A DNA stretch of 64,000 bases from Cavia porcellus (Eukaryota > Chordata > Mammalia > Rodentia > Caviidae), in assembly GCF_034190915.1 (NCBI RefSeq), contig NW_026947500.1, forward strand, positions 20,024,501-20,088,500, read 5' to 3'. Made by a program: the position numbers and the translations under genes. Under the pieces are notes generated by a model. The model had not been told where the DNA came from and did not search any database. It worked only from the letters and a program-made list of their open reading frames with translations. Positions 13,601 to 26,590 of the stretch are shown piece by piece. Every line of letters starts with the position of its first letter. Position 1 is the first letter of the stretch.

Positions 13601-14569
13601 CACTCAGTTGTGTTTGGAATCTTGTATAGAGTAACAAAAATCTCTAATAGTTACATATTACACGCCATAATAAACCACTGAAGGGTCATTTTTCCAATAT
13701 AAGAATTTTTAATTTAATAATCTGATTCAATGTAGAGTAAAAATTTTTCACTAGAAGTTATAGATTCTGAAGTAAGAAGTAAGTGAATTCACTGTAATAC
13801 CCTTTATTTATTATGTAGAAAAATCTAATGTATAGGTTCAGGCTGCTGGAACGACATTGGTGATTTTGGTAGATAATCTGAATATCTTACATACACAGAA
13901 AGTACAAAGAGTTATCTTACTACATTCATCTGGCAGTCAAATACTGAACTGACCAGAATATCACACATAAAATGCAAAGTCTGGTTATCTTGAAAAAAGA
14001 AACTATTGGAGTTTATACTGTATCTTTGATGTACTTGGTCATACTGCGGACAAGTGTGAGGGAAATGTGAGACTATGGTGTAAGAATGTATATCCTACTT
14101 TGGCCCTTTAAAGAAAACTTTATTTCACCTTCTACATCAGAATGCTCTGGCCTAAAAAGTGGACGTGTGGGGTACAGAAGATATTGAATGCCTGCCACGT
14201 GACCAAATCAGTTAGAACCAGACAGCAGGTATAACATTTACAGTGAAAGACTGAAGAGGAAAAAACTCCAACTTCATTTTCCTTAACTCCAACGGTTTTT
14301 AATGGGTGTTTCAGTTCTGTTTGAGACTAAAACTAGTTAGAAGAGTCGGTCCGAAGAGCTGGTCCAGAGTGTCCCATCCTGTCGCTAATGTGTGCTATCA
14401 CCAGCATGTTGTACAGACTTATCCTGAGGACGGGCTGCCTCCTCTCAGCTAGACCTTTGGAGGTACACACTTAGACATCAGAACTTCACTGGAGGCTTCC
14501 GTTAAGATACCAACTAAAGGACCCAGCATGTTTGAATCCCATACTAAGGTCCAACTCTGTTGGGTTTTC
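13601..14569. other. Intron 2 sequence, nothing recognised
   Basis: AT-rich intronic DNA with no supported feature. Confidence 0.4.
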
Positions 14570-14960
14570 CTAGTCCATGGGTGCATTAGCTTCATATTAC
14601 TATGATAAAATACCTGAGGTAATTGACTTATAAAAGGAAATGGGTTAGTCTGGCTCATGGTTATAGGGGTTCAAGTCCATGGTCAAGAGATCCCCTTGCT
14701 TTTGGTTTCTGGCGAGGCAGCACATTATGTGAGGAGTACGTGGTGGAGCAAAAGCACTCACTTCATGAGCCAGGAAGACAAAAGAGGAGGAAGATGCCAG
14801 GGTCCCCCAATTTCTTTCAACAATATGCCCTAATGCTAAGGATTTCCCATAAGGCTACAACTCCTAAAAGTCCACCATCTCCTAATAAGAACCCCAAGGA
14901 CCAAGCCTTTAACCCATGGGCCTTTGAAGTATGCCAATGCCAACCACAGCAGGAAAACTA
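14570..14960 (-). repeat. MaLR-type LTR, antisense
   Basis: 'attactatgataaaatacc', 'gtctggctcatggttata', 'ttcaagtccatggtcaag' and a CCACCATCTCC-like block form the arrangement of an antisense MaLR LTR. It is solo and old. Confidence 0.5.
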
Positions 14961-15869
14961 GCACACTGTTATCAGTAATACCCTCATTCAGATTATAGCA
15001 ATGGGACAGCACAAAATGGTACTGCTCAATTCTCATTCAAAAATTTTACTTCTTAAACTTAGGAATTGCATTTGGACTTAAGAACTGAAGATTTGCTACC
15101 TTACTTCACTGTCTCTGAAGTGATCACCTTTTCTCTGCACAGAATGATTCATGACAACCTTAGTTAATAGGAAAAACTGAGGCACTAGTAAAAACAAACT
15201 GACAGACAGACAAAAAACAATGAGCTTGGAATCATGGATCATTTACATTGATTGTACACATACCATCCTGCACACAGAAATGGTCTTTACAGGAATCAGC
15301 AGTGTCATGTGGAAAGTTTTTATATTTATTTTAAATGTCATATACCTATTAGCACAGTTAGTTATGAGTTTCCTCATCACCCACCCATTAGCTATAATGT
15401 GGATTGACACAAATTTTACTTGTCAGCTTCTTTGCACAAACCAGATATACATGTCCATTCCTTTTGCCCTTCGATGGCCACAGTTCCTCCCAATCAGGAT
15501 GCTCATTAAGATTAACGTCCCACAGCTCATCTCTGAGATTCAAGGGGCAAGAATGACTTTCCAAGACAACCTCTGATGTATGTCACAACCCATGTATCTG
15601 CTACTGTTTCTTTTGTACCCATAGCTGGCTTGCAGCATGACTCACAAAAGTATTCATCCGTAAATGGAAAAATACTTCTAACTGCATCAACAGCTTTCAA
15701 GAATGATCAGATCAAAAAACTGTTAAACAGATTTGCTAAGGCTCATATTCCTTAGCCCTCTCAAGAGACACAGTAACTTTATGATGGGATTTGAAATGTT
15801 TCTGGGCTATGATAGGGCTGGATAGAAGATTGCAGTGTTAGATGAGCCACTTTGAAGGTCACATGGTTG
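14961..15869. other. Intron 2 sequence, nothing recognised
   Basis: A 118-codon open frame at 15220-15576 (plus strand) contains hydrophobic stretches but has no resemblance I recognise. I see no other sign of a gene. Confidence 0.35.

Positions 15870-15907
<38 letters not shown>
15870..15907 (+). repeat. (GT)n microsatellite
   Basis: A GT array of about 18 units next to an antisense ID SINE, mirroring the CA array at 10461. Confidence 0.95.
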
Positions 15908-15908
<1 letters not shown>

Positions 15909-15910
<2 letters not shown>

Positions 15911-15968
15911 CCTGGGGATGGGACCCAGTGTTCACACATGCTAAGAAAGTGCTCTATCACTGAGCTCT
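15909..15968 (-). repeat. ID SINE, antisense
   Basis: 'tcctggggatgggaccca', then 'cacatgctaagaaagtgctc', then 'tatcactgagct' is the reverse complement of the ID tRNA-like body. Its tail end abuts the GT array. Confidence 0.6.
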
Positions 15969-16732
15969 GATACTCTGAGTCTCACTTCCTCATTTTGTTC
16001 ATAAAATTCACCAAGTTCACATTTGAAAACCATTCTGTTCATTGCAGAATACTTTACCCAAGTTGCAAAGATTGAAATTGTGCTCCCCTCTGGTACAAAT
16101 ACACAGCAGGCAGTGGAAGCCAGGGACAAGGGGAGCCCTGGCCAGAGAAGGTCCAGTTTCCAACATTCATCCTGCATGTCCTTGTACAGCACCCTGGCTC
16201 ACACTACTACAGGCTGACACTTTTACCTAGGCTACTTAATAAGGGTCTTTTAAATACTGTTTTATATTTCAATAGCAGTCAAAGAGGATGTTTTCTAACT
16301 TATGTCCCAAAATTTATGCTTCTGTTATCATCTTCACAGCTGTTCATCAAAGAATCATCTGAACATTGATAATTTTCATGAGGCAGGAACATGACGAAAT
16401 TCAGCAATAGGAGCTAAGTGTGAGTTCAAAATATAAATATTAATAATACATTCAAAAATATGAAAAAGACAGCCTATATTTTGCAATTCATGTCATCCAG
16501 TCTTCTCTGTGAGTGCTGGATTTGGAGTTATAGGACTAATGTTTGCCCTGCTAAGTGTGGGTGTTTATCTCCCTTTTGGGATGGGAATGTTTACCATGTG
16601 GCATTGAATGTTGGATGTATTTACTTTTCCTTTTGTACTTTTGGAGAGGCTCACAGGTAAAAGATTTGCTTTTGAGACCTGGAGATTTTTGGACTGGACT
16701 AAATGCATTTTGTATAATAAGATGGCCGAATG

Positions 16733-17040
16733 TTACAGTTAGATTTAAAATGTCCCTCAAAATCTCACACTCAAGAGTTGGGGTCTGAGCAGAAGGGGTG
16801 AGTCACTGGTGTGTGACTCGGAAAGGTTTATCCTTCTCCTCAGCTCCTCCCTTCTTTGTGCTTCCTGACTGCAGTGTGGTAAGCTGCATCCCTCCACCAA
16901 GCCTTTCAACCACGCTGTTTCTTCCTTGGAACCAGACAACCAGTAGCTGAACCCACCAAAAACATGAGCCAAAATAAACCCCTTTTTCAAGTTGCAGATG
17001 TCAGGTATTTTGTCCAAGGGACAGGACAGTGACCAATACA
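16733..17040 (+). repeat. MaLR-type LTR, sense
   Basis: It starts TGTTACAGTTAGATTTAAAA and ends near GTGACCAATACA, with 'caaaataaacccctttttca' as polyadenylation region and 'ggtattttgtcc' near the end. This is the layout of a MaLR LTR of about 310 bp. An old L1-like fragment appears to follow (about 17041-17130). Confidence 0.55.
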
Positions 17041-17714
17041 ATTTATGATAGTATATATATACTGAAAAACATACAAGGATATTCATTGAAACATCCTATG
17101 TTGTTTTATTTAAATATTAGCCAAATCATAATTACCCCCTTTTTATTCTTTGAAATGTATGTTTCTTTTTGTCCTAGATTTATTAAATCAATCCTTAATT
17201 ATGGGGAGACATGAGCAGTTTGAGAGCTGCTTTCTGCAGGTCTAGTGTCTGAGACCTGCAGAGTGAGCATGAGACCAGAAGAGACCAGTGCTTCAGAGGT
17301 TAACTGAGGACTGTTCCAGGAATTTGTTTAACTAAGGAAAACATCGAAAGTAGATCAGCCATGGGGCACATAAGGGCATCTAAGTAAGACGAGATGCAAC
17401 TGTATGGGGGTAAAATCCATGGAAATGAAACAGAAAGTTTTCAAGCATGAAATGTTTTAAAGAGAAAATACATAGAATTTGGCATTTGAGAAGGAAAGGT
17501 AGAGCATGGACTGATGACTATAAATTGACTAAAAATTGTGTCTTTCTCACAAATTATTCAACTTTCATGGATACTATTTTGTATTTATATTCTCTTATCT
17601 TCCAGGAAGATGGATACTTTAACAAATTGATCATTGTGTCTTATAAAGACAACCTTTGGCCGTTCTTTCTCTGCATGTGGCACATACACTTACTGAGACT
17701 GGAGTCTACCTAAT
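17041..17714. other. Intron 2 spacer, possible L1 remnant
   Basis: 'aaggatattcattgaaacat' near 17075 resembles an ancient L1 3'-ORF2 remnant. The remainder holds nothing I recognise. Confidence 0.3.
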
Positions 17715-18069
17715 GTATCTTGAGGGCTCACGTGACAAAGGCTTGGTCTCCGAGGTGGTAATGTTGGGAGGCAGCACAGCCTATGAGGAGCGGGCACTGA
17801 GAGAAAGCCTGAGATCCCTGGAGAGGCACCCTTAAAGCAGGTTGGGAAACTCTGTCTCCATCCTCTTCCTCTCTTAGCTCTCCATCCACAAGGTGAGTGG
17901 TTTTTTTCTGCCACACAATCCTGCCAATGTGTGCTGCCTCATTTCACACTTAAACAAACAGGTCCTGAACAACCATGAACTGAAACCTCCAAACTTGTGG
18001 CCAAAATAAATTTTTTCTCTTCATAAGAGGATTTCTCAGTTATTTCATCACAATAACAAAAACTAACCC
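17715..18069 (+). repeat. MaLR-type LTR, sense
   Basis: This is a second sense LTR, with a 'gtgtgctgcctcatttcaca' block, 'aaactgt'-like and 'ccaaaataaatttttt' polyadenylation sequence, and an end near 'acaaaaactaaccca'. The 5' end is unclear and may be truncated. Confidence 0.45.
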
Positions 18070-18399
18070 AGTATTTGTCTCATATTCATTGCCAGTCAGT
18101 AAACCACCCAAAGCTCTTGTATTTCCCAATGTCCACTTTATGTGGACATGAAACACAGAAGGTCTACAATAGTTTGATTAGGAAATATCACAGTGAAAAG
18201 CTGTGGTGGATTAATTTCTGGACATAAAATTGATTGTGGTTTTCAGCTGAAGAAATACAGAGATAATAAAAGAAGGAAAAACTTGAGGTGGAAATTTTCA
18301 ACATGAGAAAATATAAAACAGCTGTAGTTTCATGAGATATAACTCACTGCATTAAGGTATAAAATTTTCTTCTATCTATGATTTTAATGGGAGAGAAGA

Positions 18400-20750
18400 G
18401 ACATTTTCCATATACATATCTTTAAGACTAAACCCAGAGAGCAGCTGCAATCTCTGTACCACATCTGCCCCAAGGCAATGCTATGCCACAGATTCCATAT
18501 TCTGGCCAACTCAAATACAGATTTAAAAAAAGGTACCAAAGAGAGATTCAGAAGATTAACAATTCTATCCAAAGTCCGGACAGCAAAGCAACCAGTGGGA
18601 GAACAGAATATCAGAGCTAGAAAATAAAGCTATTGTCAATGGTCAATTGTTTAGAGATTTCTTAAAAAGAACAAAAGAACATGAAAAATGTATCCAACCT
18701 CTACTAGATAACATGAATAATACCAATCTAAGATTAGTTAGAATTAGCCAAAAATATGAGACAAGACAAAGAGTCCCACCATCACCATTTCTGTTCAATA
18801 TAGTCCTTGAAACACTAGCCAGAACAATTTGACAAGAGAAAGAAAAAGGCTTGGAAAGTAATGTCAACGTATCATTATTTGCAGATTTTATGCAGATCTT
18901 CTGCATAAAAGACCCAAAATTTCCACCCAAAAGTCCTAGAGTTGACAGCCAAATTCACCAAGGTAGCAAGATACAAAATCAGCACACAAGAAATAATAGC
19001 ATTTCTGTACACCAATAATGAACCCACTGAGAAAGAAATTAAGAAAGCAATACCATTCACAATGGCACCAAGAAATAGTTAGGAATTATCCTATCCAAGG
19101 ATATGAAAATGCTCTAGTCAAAAAGCTGCAGCACTCTGAAAAAGGAGATAAATGAGGACATCAAAAAGGAGAGATGTATCCCACATTTTTGGATAGACAG
19201 AACCACTAGAGTTAAAGCGATAAGCAGAGCCAGTATAGTTAATATGGCCATACTTCCAAAACTGATATCTAGACTGCAATCTCAATCAAAAATACTAACA
19301 TCATTTTCACAGATCTAGAGAAAACATGTCTAAAATTTGTATGGAATCAGAAGAGACACAGAATAGGAAAAACAATCCTTGATGAGAACAGCAAAGTAGG
19401 AGGCAAAACAATATCAGATTTGAAGTTATATTACAAAGTTCAGTTATAAAAACAACATAGTACTGGCACAAAAACAGACACGCTGATCAAAGGGACAAAA
19501 TAGAGGAGCAGAAACAACCCCATGCACATTCGGCTATCTGATCTTTGATAATGGGCCCAAAAACACACACTGAAGTAAAGGTAGCCTCCTTAAAAAATGT
19601 TACTGGGAAAACTAGCAATCCACATGCAGAATACTGAGTCTAGATGCATATGTCTTACAAAGTACTAAACTAAAATCAAAACTGATCAGAGATCTAAATG
19701 TTAAAACAGAAACACTCGAAGATAAAAAAAAAAGGTAAAACTTTTGAACACGCAGGCATAGGCAACAAATTTCTAAACAGAATCCCAGTTGCACAAAAAA
19801 ACATCAAGAATCAACAAATGGAATAACCAAATCAAAAAACTTTCTGCCAAGCAAAAGACACAACCAACAGTGTGAAAAGACAACCTATAGAACAGGGAAA
19901 AAGTCTTGCCAGCTATTTCTTGAACAGAAGACAGATATCTAGACTATATAAAGAACTCAAAAAAAATTAGACATCCCAAAGTAATAGACAAAATAAAAAA
20001 TGGACACTGAAATAGCCAATAAATACACGAAAAAATGTTCAACATTTCTGGCCATTAGAGAAACGGAAATTAAAGTACACTGAGATTCCATCTTACTCAA
20101 GAAAGCATGGCTATCATCAAGAAATGAAGTAACAAATCCTGGCAAGGCTGTGGAGAAAAAGGAACATTTTTGGAGGGAACGTAAACTTGTACAACTATGA
20201 TGGAAATCAACATGAAGATTCCTCAAAAAACTGAAACTAGAAATTCCATTTGACCCCAACTATTCCCCTTCTTGTGATCTTCCCAAAAGAGTTAAAGGTA
20301 TCGTATTATAGTGATACATGCACCATATTTATAGCAGCACAGTTATAATAGCTAATCTTGGAAACATCCTACATGCCAATAAACAGACCAATTAATGAAG
20401 AAAATGTGCTGCCGAAGGCAAAGTTGAATAACACTCTTCCAGAAAGAAGAATAAGCTTGAGTCATTTGTAGGAAAATGGATGCACCCTAAATCAGAATCT
20501 TAACTGAAATAAATCAGACACACAAGTTTACCTATGTGTGGTTTCTCTTTTAGGTGAAACTCAAAACATACATATAGGGCGCAGGAACTTTTTTTCAAAT
20601 GGGAAGGTGATCAAGAGATAGAAGGAGGAGATGGAGGGGATGATGAAGGAGTCCAGATCTGCTATGTGTCTACAACAACACAAAGAATGCAACTACTCTG
20701 TAATGTGAACATGTACAGTATTAATAAAACAAACGTTTTAAAAACAATGA
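18400..20750 (+). mobile_element. L1 remnant: ORF1 piece joined to ORF2 and 3' end
   Basis: The left part (about 18560-18740) contains ORF1-like sequence such as 'acagaatatcagagctagaa'. From about 18765 the match is to the ORF2 reverse-transcriptase region onward ('ctgttcaatatagtccttga', 'tagcatttctgtacaccaat', 'ttacaaagttcagttata', 'ggcaaggctgtggagaaaaa', 'atttatagcagcacagtt'), down to a 3' end near 20750. Most of ORF1-to-RT is missing and many stops are present. It is inactive. Confidence 0.8.
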
Positions 20751-21514
20751 AACCTGACTCCAACACAAAAGAGGCCTCTTTTGAATAGGACCAGTAAAGT
20801 TAAAGAAAATGAACAATATTTTAGCTATTGGTAAGACAACTTCTTTGGCTTTTAGAAATTTTGAAGACATTTCAGGTTTTAATATAACAATAAATTACCA
20901 TGGATAAAGAGGAAGCAGAAAAATTCTCTGATATTTTGCATTTTCCCCTTATAAACAAATTGTACACTAGCCTATCATTTTGCATTAAAAAACGTGAAGG
21001 TATTGTGGAAAGAAAATACCAAAGTGAGCATTTTGTCTGTCTTATAAGGGTTTATCAGTATCACAACCGGCATAAGGATGAGGGAGTTTGAAAGGGGGGA
21101 AAATAAACTCTTAGTTTAATCTGTTAATAAAACGTACACAGAGAAGGCAGAGGTACTACGTGCATACATATACATTTGTATCTGTAGCCAACACAAGAAA
21201 TTATACACAGGACAGATAATGACTGTATTTCTTAAACACAATCACAGCATTCATTAGCTTTCAAAATTGCCTAAGATAAGGCATTAGATCTTTACAGATT
21301 CATTTGACTCAGAAATGAGAAGGCAGACCTGACAGCAAAAGTAAAACTAGTTTACCTTTGTTTGTTTGCTAACTCAACAAAATATTGATCAACCTACTAT
21401 AAGGTACAATGCAGCCAGCAGCAATGAGTGCATAATTCACTTCCTGAAAGTCAATTATTGATCACTCATCAAGTCCTGTAATTGGGTTTATATATCATGT
21501 AAAATCTATTTGCT
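20751..21514. other. Intron 2 sequence, nothing recognised
   Basis: No supported feature. The 63-codon frame at 20900-21091 looks like chance. Confidence 0.4.
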
Positions 21515-21600
21515 TAATATAGATCATTCATTCATTCATTCATTCAAAAGTCTTAAGAATTTATTATGTGCTAGGATATCAATTGAATTCTCATAATAAA
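21515..21600 (-). repeat. (TTCA)n with possible L2 end, antisense
   Basis: Five tandem TTCA/ATTC units (about 21524-21545) lead into 'gaatttattatgtgctagg', resembling the reverse complement of an L2 3' end. Confidence 0.4.
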
Positions 21601-23724
21601 CACTTAAACGATATGTTAACTTTGAGAAATTTTCAGTTAGTGACCCCAAAATAGTTATAAGAAAAAAAAGAATAAACATACTCCATTAACATAATTAAAC
21701 ATTTCAGTGCCTTCTTGAGTTTCTCTGACACTAGCATCAAAACAGAGAAATGTAACTAAGACGCTGGGTGTCCATTCATTACAGCACACTGCACACTCAC
21801 TCAAGGCCTGCCAGCTGCAGGTGTGTGTGTGATTACTTCTCACCCCGAGGTCCCCCTTGCTTGTAAATACTACTGTGGGTCTGTTAAAATAGCAGCACTG
21901 ATTTTGGTTTAAAACATAATCACTTTCGGTCGGGTAACTCTAGTTTCAACAATTCATCACATACTTTATAAAGAAATAGAAGAGGGGTTTTTGAAGTTTC
22001 TCAAAACAAAGAAATGCTACAAGATTAAGGAGACAGAAATGCTATCTACCCAGATTTGATCACCATACTTTGCAGGCCGGTGCAACATTATCACACTGTA
22101 CACCCTGCTATGTGCAGTCCCTGTGTGCCAATTTTTAAAAGAATGCAGATTTTACTGACATGTTAAAACTGAAGTTATACTAAAACACCAACTATTAAAA
22201 TGTAGGAAACAAAAAACATATTGAATTAATTAATGTGCCCCGTGTTTTGTTAAGTGCAAAGTAACTTTGTATTATGCTTTCTAACTTATGAAACCTTTTA
22301 TGGAAAAGTTGAGTCTTTTCCCCAAAAAGAGAATACGTTGGTTTTATAAGTACATTAACTTGTGTTAATATACTTCATTCTTTATTGGGTAAACCGGAAG
22401 AATTAGTTTATTAATATCTAAGAGGCCTGAATGATGACATCTCCAAAGTGTTGATTTCGAGCACTTCGAATCGGTCAGATGGAATTCATTAGTACGGCAT
22501 CCCTCATGCCAGAGCTTCAGTAATGATCACGACTGTTTTCACAGAATTTTCACATCACGTGGGAACAAACTACCCAGCTGTACACCTGGAGATTATTTGT
22601 TTTCTCTCTGTGAAATGTAGCTTTGTGGGGTAGCTTACAATCCACTGGAGAAAAGCTTTCATATATGTGGCACGGGGTCATTCATTTGTTGGTTTACTTA
22701 TTTATGGTCAGAACATTTGTCTACTCAACCATCCACAAAATATTCTAAATCTAATAAAGAATATTAAAACACTAGAGATAATCTGTAACCTTCAATAGGT
22801 CACTCCCAATTTCAAATTCTTTCATTGAATATGGCAGGCTATCATAAGGGAGAAGAAAAATGTCAAGCCACTGGACAATAAATACAAAAATGACAATAAA
22901 TTTGTAATAAACTCAGTTGACAGCAAACTCAAGTAATAAAGCCTGTTTTTCTTCTATCCACATGAAAATAAATTTAATAAAGACTAATATCTTGGCTTTG
23001 CATAATATGAGTTGCAGGAACACAAGCCAAGAATAAAAATGACTGCAGTGATGGATAATCTTCACAGTCATATACTTTAATATGAAATATGATTTGACAT
23101 TAAGAAGAGCTATGGCTGGAAATGACCCTTATTCTCCTTTATTCCCTGTGTCTCATGTCAATTACTATCTCAGTGATAATGAAAACAGTCATTTAGACTC
23201 TGCAGGAAAATCATGCACAGGGAAATCTTAGCAATGAATGAAATTAACAGGCTTCAATGTGTTTTAGCAAATGTACTTGCTCATGTGATCTTTGCCAATT
23301 TATACATTATTTGCATATATGCAAATTATTAATGTAAATGTATTCAAGCAAAATGATTAAGTTGTTCATTTTTGAGAACCACCCTTCCTATAACAAAGGC
23401 CATGAGATATTAATTTGACCCAATGTGCAATGCACTAAATGTGCTCAAATAATGGAAATACAAGAGAGGGAGTGAAAGAGAAAAAGGGCCCAAATAACAA
23501 GAAAGAAGATACCACAGAAAAAGCAAAGTTTTCATAGTGCATACTTCTTGTGTCATTTTCATATAGGCCTAAAATGTTTTTTGTTAACTATGTAAATTCA
23601 ATTCCCTGAGGACTTACTCAAAGAAATTTTACTTTAGGTTTTACTTAGAAAAAAAATGCAGCATGATGCCTTGTCACACTGTATATGGTGTTTAAAGTTC
23701 CCTACATCTAATATATTTTATACA
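21601..23724. other. Intron 2, largely unique; possible conserved noncoding DNA
   Basis: I recognise no repeat over about 2.1 kb, unusual for this window. Two features stand out: a group of CpGs at about 22455-22680 in an otherwise CpG-poor intron, and the paired octamer at 23309-23326. This is compatible with an intronic regulatory region; function is inference only. Confidence 0.35.
23309..23326. promoter_or_regulatory. Perfect inverted pair of POU octamer motifs
   Basis: The 18-bp sequence ATTTGCATATATGCAAAT is its own reverse complement. It contains ATTTGCAT and ATGCAAAT, the octamer in both orientations, separated by two bases. POU-domain factors bind such octamers. The role here is inferred from the motif and its place in intron 2 of a neural gene. 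Confidence 0.35.
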
Positions 23725-24083
23725 CTTTTTTCCATGCTGGAACAAAATTCCTGAGGTAATCACATTAAAAAGAGGAAACGTTTGCTTTGGTTCACAGTTT
23801 CAGGGGTCTTGGTACATGGTGACTTGGCCCCACTGCCTTTGGCCTGGAGCACAGCGGCAAATCAAGGTGGAACCCATGGTGGGAAAAGCCCTCACATCAC
23901 AACTTCGGCAAAGGGAAAAGAAACAGGAAGGGGCTGAGGTTCCCGCTCAGGTCATGTTCCTGGTAACATAACTTTCCCCTGCATCTGCCTCTTTAAGGTT
24001 CCACCGCTTCCCAACGGAATGATCAGCTGATGACCACGCCTCTAAACCCTGGACCTTTAGGGAACACACACCCAAATCACCAC
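23725..24083 (-). repeat. MaLR-type LTR, antisense
   Basis: 'tccatgctggaacaaaattc', 'gctttggttcacagtttcag', 'ggtacatggtgacttggccc' and 'ctttaaggttccaccgcttc' form an antisense MaLR-like LTR. It lies about 640 bp past exon 2, inside intron 2. Confidence 0.55.
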
Positions 24084-24857
<774 letters not shown>

Positions 24858-24939
24858 TTAACAAACAGGCTGCAGCTTTGGGGAGACAATCGCTCAGAAA
24901 GGTAAGTGAGGACACAAGGAACTCATCTCTCTTAATTTT

Positions 24940-25150
24940 TTAAAAAGATATATACAATATTTGTATTGTGGTATAATTTACAAAGTGAAATTCCTGTGAA
25001 TTTAAATTATTTTAAAGGTGACCGGTTTTGACCTATGCCCACAGTCGGAACCGCCACCCTAAAGAAGATATAAAACAGGTCCCACAGCCCCCACATGTAG
25101 CCCATGTCCCATGTTTTCTGGTTTTTCCAGGTGTACGGCTGCACCAGGAC
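24940..25150. repeat. Possible old L1 3'-UTR fragment
   Basis: 'ttgtattgtggtataattta' followed by 'gaatttaaattattttaaa' resembles ancient L1 3' regions. The assignment is weak. Confidence 0.25.
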
Positions 25151-26189
25151 CCCAAAGCTGCTTTAACCTTTGATGGTTGGGTTCCTTAGGCACAGGCACA
25201 TGGAGGCAGTGTGAATTTTGTGCCCAGATGTTGATGTAGTTAAAATTCTCAGTGTCACTGCACAGAGTTCATGGAGAATAAGGCAGCTGGAGTCTGAGCC
25301 AGGTGCTCAGATGAGAGTGACCTACAGGGCACGTGAAAAGCAACATCTGTAGCAGTAAGCTGGAAAAATTCCATTGTGGAGACCTCTGCAGTGCAAGTGA
25401 CCGGGGAATATTTTGGCATGGAGACTCCTCCTCTTTGCCTGGTGTCTTCAACATCACAGGAAATGGCCCCAACCTATAACCCACAGAACCCTGCATGTCC
25501 CTCCACTCTACTCCTCTACTGTTTGGGTCCTGGTGTATAAAAACTGCAGGAAGGTGTGGGGTTTTCAATCCGGATCAGTCTAATTGTTATCTATGAGGTC
25601 TTTCACCCGAGGAGCTTAGCTGGTATCTATGAAGACTTCCTGCTTCTGGTGTCCAAACCTGAAGAGACCTTGGAATCATTCCCATCCTGGGAAGCTCTTT
25701 CACATGTGTGTTCGGTTGCTCCTCTGCCCTTCTTATCAATATTGTAATTATTTCACTTTCAGGCCCTCCACATATCTTCTCATTAGAAGGCCACCTCTTC
25801 TTGTTTTCTGGCATGGCTAGTGTGAGCTACTGATTTCCAACACATGCATTGAGATATTTTGGCTAAGAGCAATATTATACTTTGAATATACCATCAGAAG
25901 ATTCTGAATTGCATATTTTACATGTACTTTTTTCTTTGTGAGCAATTGTTAAGTTCAGTGAGGAAAAGAAAGCATGTAGAATTATATTGCTATCACTTGA
26001 GAAAATATCAACTGCATTCAATGAGATAGATGTAAAATGTAGTCTGGAGTCTCTCTCTGGTGATCTGTTAGATTGCATGCATGGCATAGGGAATAACAGA
26101 AATAAAACCCAGTGCATAGAATTTGCCTGCATGAATATCACTTTATAAAGAATATTGGAGTACAATAGGTTTTCTAAAAGCATAAATTG
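25151..26189. other. Intron 1 sequence, nothing recognised
   Basis: A pair of overlapping frames (25269-25568 minus, 25556-25747 plus) have no family resemblance. No supported feature. Confidence 0.35.
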
Positions 26190-26590
26190 TCATTGTCAAA
26201 ATGAATTAAGTTTTGCCTAAGGCTGTCTCCATACATTTTAAATTTGGTCTAAAGGTTTCTCCATACATGGTGAACTGTCACCTAATGTGATGTGCTACCT
26301 AACCTGAAAGTATACTCTTTCAACAACCAGCCAAGCCTCAACCAATCACAACATCTAGACCACCAGCCAACCAGAGGGTCAAAGCTGCCAAAATATGATC
26401 ATTTAAGGCAAAGGTGACGGGCAGCCAATCAGGTAATTTCGTCAGTCACTTCCTGTTCCCTGGATATAAATATAGCTACAACTGCAGTGAGCTGGAGCAC
26501 TTCCTCTGCCTCTTGATTCATGAAACATTTCTTTGCTCAAATGAATTCTGCTTAATTCTATTTGTCTAAAGTTGTTTTCTGAACATCACG
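26190..26590 (+). repeat. Class I ERV-like solo LTR
   Basis: The order of promoter parts is retroviral: CCAAT motifs ('caaccaatcacaa', 'agccaatcaggta'), then a TATA-like 'tggatataaatatagc' near 26460, then 'agcacttcctctgcctcttg' and 'tttgctcaaatgaattctgc'. No internal sequence flanks it, so it is read as a solo LTR. Edges are approximate. Confidence 0.5.
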
